Assembly (NCBI RefSeq): GCF_033807715.1
Contig: NC_084597.1
Location: forward strand, 8,650,053-8,714,052
DNA length: 64,000 nt
DNA from: Cololabis saira
Lineage: Eukaryota > Chordata > Actinopteri > Beloniformes > Belonidae
Reading direction: 5' to 3'
Shown one piece after another: positions 51,025-62,205 of the stretch. The notes beneath the pieces are model-generated. The model had not been told where the DNA came from. It did no database searches and saw nothing but the letters and a program-made list of their open reading frames with translations. Numbering within the stretch: position 1 is the first letter of the stretch; each line of letters begins with the position of its first letter. The position numbers and the translations under genes are program-made.

Positions 51025-51174
51025 GTTCCAAGGACTCTGCCCAGCTGTCCCCCTTCTGATCCAGGTCCTGGTCCAGGTTTCTTCCCTCCTAAAGGGGAGT
51101 TTTCCTTGCCAATGTTTGGTTTAAGGTTTGAATTTTAGTTAAATCATCTTGATTAATTGAATGGGACTGAATTA
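51025..51174 (+). repeat. interspersed repeat fragment
   Basis: CCAGGTTTCTTCCCTCCTAA and GGAGTTTTCCTTGCC are a familiar fish LINE/SINE motif. It is interrupted at 51175 by the hAT of family I. Confidence 0.6.
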
Positions 51175-51182
51175 GATTAGAC

Positions 51183-51881
51183 CAGGGGTCGGCAACCCGC
51201 GGCTCCAGAGCCGCATGCGGCTCTTTAGCGCCGCCCTAGTGGCTCCTGGATCTTTTTCAAAAATGTTTGACCTTTTTTTTTCCCTTTCTTCTTTTTTCTC
51301 TTTTTTCCTTTTTTTCTCTTTTTTCTTCTTTCTTCCCTTTTTTCCTCTCTTTTTCTTCCTTTTTCCTTTCCTTTTTAATCTTGACATTTGGACTTTTTTC
51401 TCAACATTTCGATGTTTTTCCCAACATTTAGAATTTTTCATGAAGTTTTGACTATTTCCTCGACATTTCGACTTTTTTCTCAATATTTCGACTTTTTTCT
51501 CAAAGTTTTTGACTTTATTCTCAACATTTCGACTTTTTTCTCGACATTTCGACTTTTTTCTCAAGATTGTACTTCAACATTAATCTTGACATTTCTACTT
51601 TTTTCTCAACATATCGATTTTTTTCTCAACATTTAGAGTTTTTTCTCGAAATTTTGACTTTTTTCTCAACATTTGTACTTTTTTCTCGACATTGACTTTT
51701 TTCTCGAAGTGTATAATAAAAAAAAAAAAATCTTCCCCCACTAATATAGAAACATGCAGCATGTGTTGCCTTCATTCTAAGGCTTATACAAGACTTTTCA
51801 TTTCTTGCGGCTCCAGACATATTTGTTTTTTGTGTTTTTGGTCCAATATGGCTCTAAAACATTTTGGGTTGCCGACCCCTG
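51183..51881 (-). mobile_element. hAT-like element, family I copy 2, with internal minisatellite
   Basis: CAGGGGTCGGCAACCC and GGGTTGCCGACCCCTG ends, perfect 8-bp duplication GATTAGAC (51175-51182, 51882-51889). In reverse orientation relative to copy 1. The array of TTTTTTCTCGACATTTCGAC-like units spans about 51385-51712. Confidence 0.94.
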
Positions 51882-51889
51882 GATTAGAC

Positions 51890-53158
51890 TATTCAACTTT
51901 TTTTTAAATCTTGCATTTAAAATTGGAATACGGTCAAATAAAAGCAGCAAACCCAAACGAAAACCCCATGAGACAAAAAAGAAGACATAAATACATTAAA
52001 TTAAATGAACGATTGTGCCAGAGTACTTTTCAAATAACCTGCACCAAAACTTCCCTGAATGGGGCAACAGTTCTTGTTATTCAATAACTACACAACACTG
52101 AGGTGGATTTCAAATTTTTATTTAAAGTCCTGTTTTCAAAGTAAACTTTCCCACAAAATGACCGCTGTTGTTCATGTCATATGCAATAATAAAGAGCCAC
52201 TTTCCCAGCTTGAAATAATTGTACTTCTATTGTTTTTCCTTTTCTCAGCAATAGTTGTCTTGGTTCTACCACCATTTGCATTTAACTGTATTGAATATAT
52301 ATATAAAAAAAACAATATACATGAAAATAAATAACTTAAGTTTCTAGTTAAACATGCGAAGGAAGTAACAAAATCAAGAGATTGTCGCAATTGTACATGG
52401 CAAGGCAGGAGATTTACTGTGTGTCCTAGTTTACTTATTTGCCTTGATTTACCATCGAGGAAGATGCAAAGGAAGATGTGATAGAGTGAAGTAAAGGAAC
52501 TGGAAGCAACGATAAAATCACCTGAATCAGAGTGATACAGACTGCCAATGTCATCCAGGGAGTGAAATCACGCTTTGATTAAACCGTTCTTGGAAGAGGG
52601 GCATTGAACATTCAGCAACACTAACTCCTGCATATTTCAGCTCAACAGAACAAAGGACTTATTACTTAACTTCAAAAACCGCGATCCCTTTCTTTAAAAC
52701 CTGCTGCACCCAGAAGACTGTGCTTAAACGACTAAAGTATAATATAAGACAAATATAAGTTGTGTCTTTGAGGATTTGAGCAGCCCTAGATGGGTGTTAA
52801 CCACACTTTGGCTGCATGTTTTACGTGACCTTTTATTTGTAAGCATGACAACAATGTGGAGATTTAGCCAAAGTCAGACTTCAGAGCCACGCTGCAGCGT
52901 CGGTCGATGTGTGTGCCGTTAAAACAGGAATTCACTGCAGGACTAGGCGTAGATGACTCGGAGTACCTGTGTGCACTGGTAACCAGCACGAATAAAGCTT
53001 CACAGTGTAGAAGCACGGGGATTGTTATAATGAGGAGGACAGAGGATGTGCTGCATAAAAAAGGAACATCATCCTGTACAAGGTCGAGGCACTTTCAAAG
53101 CAGCGTGCACAGACTAACAAAGGTTAATGCACACACAAACTTACATACACACCCAAAA
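51890..53158. other. probable dym 3' flank
   Basis: Unique DNA downstream of the dym stop codon. A minus-strand AATAAA near 52831-52836 could end the transcript. Confidence 0.4.
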
Positions 53159-53164
53159 CACACC

Positions 53165-53222
<58 letters not shown>
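53159..53222. repeat. (CA)n microsatellite downstream of dym stop
   Basis: CACCCACCCACC then about 25 CA units, within the likely dym 3' UTR. Confidence 0.95.
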
Positions 53223-53227
<5 letters not shown>

Positions 53228-53276
53228 CATCAGTCTTTTTCTTCTGTACTGAACGGGGGAAGAATATGCCGGTCTT

Positions 53277-53426
53277 TCAGCCAGAGTCCATGCTGAACAG
53301 CTCGATGCCGTGAGGACTCCAGTACAGGCCGACGCCAGAGTTGAAGACCAAGGACCAGACGTACGGGACGAAGAAGTCCTCTGGCTGGTCTTCCTCCACA
53401 TACTTAAACTTCAGCTCTGGAAATTT
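53277..53426 (-). CDS. dym: dymeclin (dym) last coding exon with stop codon
   Basis: The minus strand reads [20 protein letters not shown], then [20 protein letters not shown], then IELFSMDSG and a TGA stop at 53277-53279. This is the recognisable C-terminus of dymeclin, 49 residues. The acceptor is GTGAATAG directly before AAATTT, so the exon begins in phase 0. Below the stop come a (CA)n tract and unique sequence that would form the 3' UTR. A possible AATAAA on the minus strand lies near 52831-52836, but its use is not proven. The gene ends about 23 kb from the smad7 start codon, on the same strand, the same order as in tetrapods. The roughly 100 residues encoded between this exon and the one at 14763-14862 are missing from the window. 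Confidence 0.93.
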   Translation of the reverse strand, partial: KFPELKFKYVEEDQPEDFFVPYVWSLVFNSGVGLYWSPHGIELFSMDSG

Positions 53427-53494
53427 CTATTCACACACAAAAAAAAGACAGAGAAGAAATTGTCAAAATGTGTTGTTTTTTTTTTGTTTTAAAA

Positions 53495-54352
53495 GCAGAC
53501 TATTTGACTTTTGAGGGCTACTGCAAGAGGTGACTGCATGATCCCACACAGACGCACATCATGTGGACAGGCAGTACTCTCTTGCGTGGGTAACCGCATA
53601 TGGAACAGTCTACCAACTACAATAAGAGAATGTGACACATATGATACATTTAAAGTTGACCTGAAAAAATGGTTGCTACACAGACAAACTTGTGACCATG
53701 TTTGACGTAACCGCTGTTGTCATGTAGTACTGTCTTACTGTTATTACTACTACCTCTCCTTTAGTTAATGCATTGTATTGTTTTTTTTTTGCTTTTTTCT
53801 CCCCATTCCCACAGTACAATGACTAAATACTAAAATCAATTCTTCTACACCACATCTAAAACAATAGCATGACCCGGTTTTGCATTGCTGCAACCCCATT
53901 CCACCTACAATACCCCTCGTTGTTGTTTTTTTTATTTTAATTATTATTATCTATTTATTTATTATTATTATTTTTTGTTTATTTATATATATTTTTTCTT
54001 TCTTAAGTCCATAACCCCATGCACCACGTACTTTATACCTCTACTCTGCACTTTATAGCTGTGACACTTTACATAGACACTTGCTCTTTACTTTAGCCTG
54101 CTGCTATAACTTATAACAGTAACTTATAAACTATAAATGTAAAAATACTATGAAATGTGTTATGTGGTTGGTTGTATTTTTTTAACTGAACATTGTATTG
54201 CTCTTAAACTTGCTTGTTTTTATATTCTAGCCGGGGACTGCCAATGGGAATTAGCCAATAGGCTACATTTGGGTGCATCTGCTTTTATTTTGTAAAATGC
54301 ATAATGATGTGCACTGTCCCTCCTTACCAAATAAAATAAATTTAAATTAAAA
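53495..54352 (+). mobile_element. LINE ORF2 end and 3' UTR
   Basis: 53511-53705 is open and reads MRATARGDCMIPHRRTSCGQ, then VGNRIWNSLPTTIRECDTYD and LKKWLL, the usual final block of L2-type ORF2 (NSLP...F...LK..LL). The 3' UTR runs through ATGTGCACTGTCCC to AAATAAAATAAATTTAAATT. It lies in the dym intron just upstream of the last exon, in the opposite orientation. Confidence 0.78.
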
Positions 54353-55279
54353 CTTGTCACATTTAAAGAACCAGCACTCAAAAAAGCATGACATTTATTT
54401 GGAAATTTAAGTCGGTAGAAAGCTTTTACTTGTGCCCCACAAACATTTATCTGAAGTGCAAGCGGGCGGAAAACAGAGCTCTGCTACTGGAGTCATACGT
54501 TTGACGGTGGATGACTAAACACTCAACACCGGTGTAGCGCTGTAAAGCGGAGAGAGCCTTTTTCTTCTGAGCGGTCCTGCTTCCAGAAGTAAAAAATTAT
54601 CTTCCCTATAGACGGCGATGCATGACTCACGCCTGGGGAGCAACTGCAGCTTGGACGGACATGAAAAAGCTCCCCGCTGAATCATCAGAACTGCAGATGA
54701 AACCCGATTTAGAAAATGTGTGGATAAAGCGTCCAGCGGTAGATCTCATCTGTAGCTGCAGCTCTAATTAGTTTCATAACATATGCTGGTGTGTTTTATT
54801 TTTAAAAAGTCAATTAAAACGGCTGGGGATGTTTATGGACAAATAAACAGACAGGCTTGTAAAAAAAAAAAAAAAAAAAAGAGAGATTTCACCACATTTA
54901 TCTACTCTGTTTGATGAAATGATCATGCCGTTTATAGCATTTAGTTGCTATGGTGACGCATAAAGCTGCAACAGAGGACTTTTTGTTCAAAATTAATGAA
55001 GCAAATTCAACTTAATCCATTTTGCTCTTGTAGGTGGTTTGCGTGCCCACCTTTGGCAGCAACGCAAAGAACCAGAGATCCAGCTATATTAGGAACAGAT
55101 TCAGAGCTGATACAGTACATGAAGTGTGGAGAGTGACGACGGCTTGATGAAGAAACTTCACATCAACATTTCTTTTTTATATATGGTATTCAGTTTAAGG
55201 AAACTTGAACGGGTCCTCTCGTTTAGTTTTGTGGAATAGAGGGAATGTGCATGACGTCACAGATGCAACTTCACAGCGG
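54353..55279. other. no gene recognised (dym intron)
   Basis: Scanned on the minus strand for the penultimate dym exon without a hit. Confidence 0.5.
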
Positions 55280-55390
55280 GTTACGCTCACTGAGTGGCAG
55301 AAAGACTGAGTGGCAGCGAAAACTTTCAGTTTGAGCAACTGGAAAACATCTAAAATGGGAAATAGCTGTTGTGCGATCAACTGTACTCAT

Positions 55391-56230
55391 AGACTGCGTT
55401 TACATGCAGTCAATAACCCTTTTAAAACCCGAATATTAGCAATAACCCGGTTTTAACCCGGCAATAACCCGGTTTTGCACGGCCATGTAAACACCAATAA
55501 CCCCTTTGAATAACCCGAAATTGCTCATATCCCGGTTTTTAAAAACCCGAATATGACCCCTGGGTTACTCCTTTTAAAACCCGAATATTGGGTCATGTAA
55601 ACACCAAACGGAATATCCCCATCAAAAGGAACAGGAATTTGTTTTCTGCGCATGCTCTGTTCGCAAGGAATCTTGGTCTTTTGAGTCCAGGAAGTTCTTA
55701 TAAACATGGGCTGCTTCCGAAATTGCATACTTCCACCCTAAAGAGTATGTAAAATGAGTATGCAAGATTTTTTAGTTAGTCCGAAACATTAGAACGTACT
55801 CAATAGTATGCGCTATCCATACTCATTCCGGAGAATTTATTAGTTTGGTTTGGTTGCTAAGTGCTACGTATATGTCATAAGTATAATGTTAAGTATAATA
55901 ATATTATTAATATTATAATATTCGTATTTAATAATATTATATAATGTCATCTTGTTTCGGTCAGAATAAACGGGAAAGAGCGGAGGTGAGGGAAAAGTTG
56001 CGCGAAGCAGCATTTGTTTTGAATTTGGATACAGGAAGAAGAAGCGGAAATGACGGTAATTGCGTCATCACGTTCTCCATGCGTCGCTGTTTTGATCGAG
56101 ATCCCAAATGATTAATTACCATGTAAACAGGGATAACCCTGTTTGCTCACGCATAATAACAGATTATTCCGAATGTTTCAGTAACCGGAATATTAGCAAT
56201 AACCCGAATTTTGACTGCATGTAAACGTAG
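55391..56230. mobile_element. GTTTACATGCAGTCAA-ended element inserted in the THAP exon
   Basis: The ends read GACTGCGTTTACATGCAGTC on the left and its near-complement on the right (ACTGCATGTAAACGTAGTC). The interior repeats AACCCG and AATAACCCGG motifs. TCAT occurs on both sides (55387-55390, 56231-56234) and is the likely target duplication. It holds fragments of another fish repeat at about 55707-55830 (GGGCTGCTTCCGAAATTGCA). Confidence 0.75.
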
Positions 56231-56290
56231 TCATGGATTTAGCAAGAAATCGGAGTTATCGTTTTACAGACTGCCGAAAAATAAGCTTAA

Positions 56291-56623
56291 AGGAGCATGA
56301 GGCTCCTTTTAAGACTCTCTAGCGCCACCCTCGCCACGACGGCCGTCGGGGGTACTGCAGACAACAGTGAAGCCGGCACGGGAGAACGGGGAGAACGTGC
56401 ATGCAGCGTCATGTGACGTCACATCCACAGGACAGGGCGGGAAATTCGGGTCCACAATTGCAGCACATTTTGCAGCACACAGCCTGTTCAAGGCAACGGA
56501 GAGATACACTAGAGGGCTCATTCTTTTTGGTTTGGAACGCTTCATCTGACATTATTACTAGAAAACTTAAAACGTATACGAATTATTTTCATAAATCCTG
56601 CCTCAATCCTGCCTCATGCTCCT
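56291..56623. mobile_element. TTAA-flanked element D, copy 2, inside the THAP exon
   Basis: Flanked by TTAA at 56287-56290 and 56624-56627. The inverted ends are AGGAGCATGAGGC and GCCTCATGCTCCT. TTAA target use suggests a piggyBac or Kolobok-type non-autonomous element. It is near-identical to 9662-10002 except for small differences. Confidence 0.85.
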
Positions 56624-56749
56624 TTAAGAGAGACAAATGGATCTCTGCAATTCACAGAAACAACTGGATTCCAGGCACCGAAACGTGGATTGGCAGTTCC
56701 CATTTTGTATCAGGTAATGTTGGATTTTTGGGTAGCTAACGTTAAACGG

Positions 56750-57040
56750 TTAAATCATAAAGTTCAGTGTCGTCATCATTTTAATTTCTCCAACAAATCC
56801 TGCCTTGAAGTCGGACCAAGCGTCAAGACTTTTGTAAACCTTCAAGCTTTGCTTCGTGTATTTCCCCGGCGTAGAAATTAAGTAAATATAAATATCAAGA
56901 AAATCCATTCGTGGCCAAATATTAATGTCCATGGACTACTGGTTCTTGGGGTAACTGTACGGGTCACTGTCAAGTCCAACTGCCTTTAATTTAAGCCGAT
57001 AATCGGCTGTTATCCCGTCTTCTCCACTAGTTGCAGCCAT
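56750..57040 (-). pseudogene. transposon exon convergent to the THAP exon, one in-frame stop
   Basis: From an ATG at 57038-57040 the minus strand is open for about 95 codons except for one TAG at 56936-56938. It starts MAATSGEDGITADY and contains MDINIWPRMDFLDIYIYLIS, then TPGKYTKQSLKVYKSLDAWS and a GFVGEIK end. This pattern (a DI..YLI.TPG.YT..LK.YKSLDA block) resembles N-terminal parts of multi-copy fish transposon proteins that go on to a YqaJ-type nuclease. That family link is from memory and only moderately sure. It runs toward the THAP exon on the opposite strand. Confidence 0.6.
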
Positions 57041-57554
57041 TTTTGCCACTCAGTGCGAGTAAGGGGGCGTGGATTTATCAAGGTTTTGGTTTATTTAAAA
57101 AATATCTCCTTCCTAATGATGTTTTGAAGGTGACGTTTCTCTTCTGGAGGGCTGTTTAGCCCTGATTTCTGTGGTAAAAATGGAGGGAGGACAAGTGAAG
57201 GACCCCCTTTCCCTAAATGGAAAAGGTTTGTACGGGAAAAGGTTACGTACAGATTGCAATGGGAGCTTTGGACCTGTTGTGCAATAATGATTAAACTGTA
57301 AATATGCTTTAATCATTAACAACTACAAAAGAAAAAGAAAATCATCCACATTTACTGCAAATTTTTTCAGTTTGGGTTTTTAAGTTGCACAGTTAACATT
57401 GCAACTGGGTCACTTTGAGCTCAGAGAGCATCTTCAAAGGTTTTACAAAATATTTTTGTTCTACAGTTAATTCAAACAATGACGTTATGAGATTATCTAG
57501 ACTTTTAATTAATAAACTGGCACCAAGAAGCTTGATCATGTAACTCCAGTCTTG

Positions 57555-57925
57555 TCTTCCCTCCATCGGCCCACCCATCTGACTCCCATCGGACTGATTT
57601 CAAGATTTTACTGTTGACTTTTTAACATTTTAAATGGATTGGTATCCTCTTATCCAGCAGAACTCCAGAGAGCATGGCGGCCCACCGGATGTTCTGCTGA
57701 CAGGACTAAAGCGTAGAGGTGATGGCTGGAGTGGCTTGACTTTATTTTCCCCGGGGACAGTGATGCATGACTCACGACTTTAGATATGTTCAAGTCCATG
57801 CTAAAACCTATTTATTCTCTTTGGCTTTCAGTTCTGAGTAAAGTATGACGCAGAGGCCGGTATTGGACTGCTTTTAAATGATGATTTTTCTTTGATTGTT
57901 ATTTGATTGTAAAGCACTTTAGAAA
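57555..57925 (+). mobile_element. LINE (L2-like) 3' end, decayed
   Basis: Ends TTGATTGTAAAGCACTTTAG. Preceding pieces such as CAAGTCCATGCTAAAACCTA fit the ORF2 end. Strongly degraded. Confidence 0.55.
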
Positions 57926-58549
57926 TAGAGTGATTTCAAAAAAGTCTTCAAAACAAGAGTCATGAACGGACGGTCGCACCACATGACATTTTGACGCTTA
58001 AAACAACAACAAAATCACAAATAACTAGTATTTTTTTCAAAATTCAAGTGAGTCCATATGTGGGACAGGAAGGTCATATATATGGTATTTTTTTATCCAT
58101 TTAAACCTTTTTTGAATTGAAAAAAAAATATGTTTTTCAGAAAATATAGGCGTCACGTCATTGACCCAAATACAATGAATTAATTTTTTTTCAGAGATAT
58201 TGAGCTCCTTTCAGAAGAACAAGGGGAAGATATTCTTCCTACTGGAATCCCACACCAATCATAGCAGGCCGCGTATCCGTCAGCCCACCTAACAGCAGGT
58301 AGGCATCAGAAGAGGAGCATCAATAATACAGCGGTACCTCATTACACCCTCCTCTGTCTACACATGCGTGTACGCGCTCCAGTAATCAGTCTGCGGTGAC
58401 AGACAGACGCTGTGGCCTTTATGCAATGGTCCTGCTCTGCTCTATTGAGTCCTGACTGGCTCTATTCACAGCCACACTATCGGTATCATAATGACACAGA
58501 CAGAGGGCCTGCGGGGTCACAGGCCATATGCCAGGCTACCCAGATTAGA

Positions 58550-58551
<2 letters not shown>

Positions 58552-58603
<52 letters not shown>
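58552..58603. repeat. (CA)n microsatellite
   Basis: About 26 CA units. Confidence 0.96.
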
Positions 58604-58604
<1 letters not shown>

Positions 58605-58867
58605 GCTGCCATTGTGATGGCTAGACACAATGCAGAAGCTGTGTTACCCGCCTGGCATTTGTGTGTAGGTGACTTGTCTCATAACCTACGAGCTCATCAA
58701 ATGTTCATATGACACTGAATGTGACAGTTGCTCAACCCAGGCTTTTTAACCTGTAAGCAAATTCTTCATTTTAATGTGAAATTGTTTATATATAACGGCC
58801 TGTCAGGCGCGAGTGCTAAAACATCAGACTGCTGAGGAGATTAATGTCCAGCAGGAATCGTCATGAA

Positions 58868-59715
58868 TAGGAATGGGTGATATTTTACCGTTCACGATAT
58901 ACCGTCAAAAAAAATTCCCCACGGTAAGAATTTGTCATCTCGCTGTAAAAACGATAAATTCCCGTTGGTGACGTTTTTGTGTAACAAAGATGGCGGAAGG
59001 CGGATCTGAGAGCGAGGAGCTCGTTGTTAAACGAGGCTCCAGCTCCGTTATCTGGAACTGGTTTGGATTTAAAAAGAGTCACGAGGAGCAAACATCATCT
59101 ATTATGTGCAGAGTCTGCAAAAACAGAAGGAAATGGTTGTTACATTTTGATATAACGTTTGACTATTACGAAAAAAAATTGTAATAGTATCTAATTTGTG
59201 GCATGTTCCAACCACAGGTTAATTTGCACATTTTATTTATATTAGAAGACAGGATTTTATTTTCAGTGAACTTTTATTTATTTGTCCTGTTTCTTTATTT
59301 ATCAGGTTGTATTTTTTTCTACTTTGTGATTTTATAAGCTGAGAAAACTTGAAGGACAATGGTACTTTTGCTGTTTTCACTGTTATCCCACTGTTTAAGC
59401 CATGCAGTTTGAATAAACGTTGAATCTGTTCTTACATTTCAAACTTGTTTCATTTGAGTTATTACAGTTTTGCAGTACAGCTGTACTAATTTAATTGGTT
59501 TTTATTAATTCAATTTAATTGGTGTAGTTTAGTAGCATTTAATATTCTCTTAGAGCAGTGTTTTGGGGGCTCCAAAGACTGAATGTGGTGATAGATTTAT
59601 AGTTAAAAAGGTGGAGTTAAATTGTTTGTTTTTTTTAATCGTCATTTTTATCGTTATCGGGATAAATGCCAGAAATTATCGTGATAAATGTTTTAGTCCA
59701 TACCGCCCATCCCTA
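58868..59715. mobile_element. hAT element, family C copy 3, with BED-finger relic
   Basis: Same ends as the other family C copies, perfect 8-bp duplication GTCATGAA (58860-58867, 59716-59723). It has no (GAAA)n array; instead the interior carries the start of a transposase gene. Confidence 0.93.
58990..59184 (+). pseudogene. N-terminal fragment of a BED-finger hAT transposase
   Basis: Open for 64 codons from ATG: MAEGGSESEELVVKRGSSSV, then IWNWFGFKKSHEEQTSSIMC, then RVCKN. The aromatic W.WFGF block and the C..C pair (MCRVC) mark the start of a BED zinc finger of ZBED-like hAT transposases. The histidine half of the finger and the catalytic domain are absent. It lies inside the element 58868-59715. 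Confidence 0.75.
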
Positions 59716-59723
59716 GTCATGAA

Positions 59724-60701
59724 GTACGAAACCTCACCAGTTATGCTAATAAGCTCATTAAAATGATTAAAGCATCACTCAACAGATACTGCCATGTCAA
59801 CATTTGTGGTATAAGATATCTCCAAAAGCATGAAAGGGAAGAAAATGTATCCAAATGATTATGCAAATACATTTTTAAAATGCATCAGGAACATGCAGCA
59901 ACGTCTCGAGCGTCATGATGATTTTAGTCGCTACTATGCACATGAACATCAGCAGAGGAACACTGAACTGGTTATATGCTCTTTAATAAAGTGCAGCTTG
60001 TGGCGTCAGCCCTTTTTTTTTCTCCCTCATTCACATATATTTCCACAACTTTTATCTCCATCTCATTCCAGGAAGTACATCTTCCTCTTTACCTTCAGGC
60101 TGGAAATTTGAAATGAGCCCAATACCACACTCGTGTTTACACATTAAACACGGAGCTACAACCAGAGGACGAGGCTGCGAATGGTTGGTAACGTCAAGCA
60201 CTGGCGTCAAGATGTTAAATCAGCCAGCAAGCGTGGGCAAAGTTCACCGACAAACATTTAGTTGTTCAATACTTCTACATGACAGGTTGCGGTTGCAGAG
60301 ACCGGGTCATTTCTTGGCTGGGAACAGTGACTTCCTTACATCTCTACTCATTTCCTGGCAAACCTCACGTAGACGACGAGACTCCTGGAAGTCGCTGATC
60401 CAACTCAAGAAGCAGTTTCAACAAATAAGCTCCACATCCTGCAGAAGTATTATGAGTTGAAACATAAAATGAACGAGCTCGGAAGTAAATAAAGATTAAT
60501 AAAGCATGAACTACTGCCTCTCAAAAGGCTGTCACAAATTCAAAAAAGTAGTAAAAGGGGATGCAGGAAACATCTTTTTCCCTCTAATCATGAGCTTCTC
60601 AAGCATGTCTACTGAAAAGAAACAAAAGATACTTGAAAGGCCCCATGAACCTCTGACCACTTCCATCTAGTGTTGTTTTTCTCAGCCTCTTTCAATTTTA
60701 G
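59724..60701. other. no gene recognised
   Basis: 60270-60470 is denser in coding-like triplets (QTSRRRRDSWKSLIQLKKQF on +) but matches nothing I can name. It may be a repeat. Confidence 0.35.
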
Positions 60702-61400
60702 TTCCCCGTTTACACGGAGTAAAAAACGGAGGCGTTTTCATGCGTTTTGGCCGTTCGTTTACACGAAAACGGAGCTCAAAGTCACCAAAAACGATCATTT
60801 CCAAAGTGGAGATTTTCAAAAACTCTGTTTTCACGTTTTCTTGTAAACAGAGGAAAACTGAGATTTAGGCTTCAGAACGTCACATTATGCAACAGAAACG
60901 TCACCAGCGTCATGTGTGCGACCTGTGTTTACAATTAGTTTGGCCACCATCAATATTTTCTTGTATTTTACCTGTTTTATATTCTAAAGTCACACTTAAA
61001 AGTAACTCTGCTTCTCTGTCACTCCAAACGAAAGACTCTCGTTCATCTTGGAAGTAAAGCCTGAATTATGGTCCCACGTTAAATGGACGTTGAGCCTACG
61101 GCGTAGGGTACGCGGCGACCCGCACCGTACAAGGCGCGTCGCCGCGTACCCTACGCCGTAGGCTCTGCGTTGGTGTAACGCGGAACCATAAATCAGCCTT
61201 AACTGGAAGTTACACGTGTCATTTGTTGATGTTTTTTCCAGGATTCTGATTGGCTGGCACGACGTTAACAGCATATTTATGCGGATTCGTCTAAACGAAG
61301 AGATTTTGAAAACGATCTCGTGTAAACGGTGGAATTTTTCCAAAACGTAGAGGGGGAAATATCCGTTTTTGTAAATACCCGGCTATGTGTAAACGGGGCC
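60702..61400 (+). mobile_element. GTTTACAC-ended element, family H copy 2
   Basis: Left end CCCCGTTTACACGGAG (first two bases changed), right end GTGTAAACGGGGCC. No convincing long flanking duplication; only TTAG is shared. It contains the G palindrome at the same internal site (61057-61201). Confidence 0.85.
61057..61201. repeat. GC-rich palindrome, family G (in H copy 2)
   Basis: Same structure as 26062-26206, with GTAGGGTACGCGGCGAC arms. Confidence 0.88.
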
Positions 61401-61423
61401 TTAGTCTAGTCTTTGGGTCGAGT

Positions 61424-61908
61424 TATCATTTTAGTTTTTATTAGTTTTAGTCACGTTCATCCTCCTTTTAGTCGTGTCAAGTTTCAGTCGACTAAAAGTC
61501 TGAGCATTTTAGTCTAGTTTTAGTCAAAGATTGTATTTAGCCAAACCTATTTTACAATTCAAACAAGGTTATCTTATTATTAGTTTTCTTCTTCCTGCTC
61601 CTTTTCTTTCATGGTGATAATGTGTACTTCTTGGAATTTTGTACAACATGGTTAAGAAGATATACCATGAATGGAATAAATGAAATGAAATGAAAAAAAA
61701 TTATATTATTGTTACCTTATAGACTCAAGATTACATTCATTCAGATATAGAAGACTCTAATTTGAGTTTACAACATATTTATTTTTCCGCATTGCTCCCC
61801 ATCTTTTTGTTTTTGAATGACACATTGGGTTTTCTTTTCCACGTCTATGTAGGAAAGTGTATCCAAAGATGGTTCTTCTTCTTCTCCCAGCCCCAGAGGA
61901 GATATATA

Positions 61909-61996
<88 letters not shown>

Positions 61997-62205
61997 AAAT
62001 GAAAACACATTTTACCATAGTTTTTATTTTGTAATGTACATTTTAGTCTGGTTTTTATTCGTCTACAATATTGTATGATATATTTAATAATCGTTATCGT
62101 CATATGACCAGCATTTTCGTTGCATCTCGTCTAGTTTTCCTCAGGTGATAAAGGTTCGTTGACAACAATATTTAGTCATAATTTTCGTTGACGAAAGCAA
62201 CTTTA
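61424..62205. repeat. dispersed repeat with CGACTAAAA motifs and an AT/AC core
   Basis: TTTTAGTCGTGTCAAG...CAGTCGACTAAAAGTCTGAG at the left and TTTCGTTGACGAAAGCAAC at the right resemble a common fish interspersed repeat. The ends were not resolved. It contains (AT)n 61910-61957 and (AC)n 61960-61986. Confidence 0.5.

Larger units (their letters stand above)
55355..56713 (+). pseudogene. THAP-domain exon split by two insertions
   Basis: Three separated pieces in the same order make a THAP zinc-finger domain. They are MGNSCCAINCTH (55355-55390), a piece ending LSFYRLPKNK (about 56235-56286), and RDKWISAIHRNNWIP... SSHFVSG (from 56628 to a GT donor after 56713). The C2CH pattern and the W-I-P and HF landmarks are visible. 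The first gap is the 840-bp element at 55391-56230, and the second is the TTAA element at 56291-56623. Taking each insertion out together with one copy of its target duplication leaves a single uninterrupted frame. One canonical THAP residue is changed: WIG replaces WIC, the usual third zinc-binding cysteine, whereas the related fragment at 10007-10092 keeps WIC. THAP domains occur in host proteins and in P/Kolobok-type transposases. The context (inverted repeats at 55283 and 57056) favours a transposon gene. Confidence 0.8.
55280..57061. mobile_element. two-gene DNA transposon remnant with convergent exons
   Basis: Inverted sequences bound the region. TTACGCTCACTGAGTGGCAG at about 55281-55300 and, reverse-complemented, TTACTCGCACTGAGTGGCAA at about 57044-57063 match in about 17 of 20 positions. 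The THAP exon starts just inside the left end on + and the other exon just inside the right end on -. No target duplication could be defined, so the exact ends are uncertain. Confidence 0.5.

Noticed and set aside
53141..53401. 86-codon minus-strand frame [16 protein letters not shown]...
   Set aside because: It is an alternative frame of the real dym last exon, running on into the (CA)n repeat.
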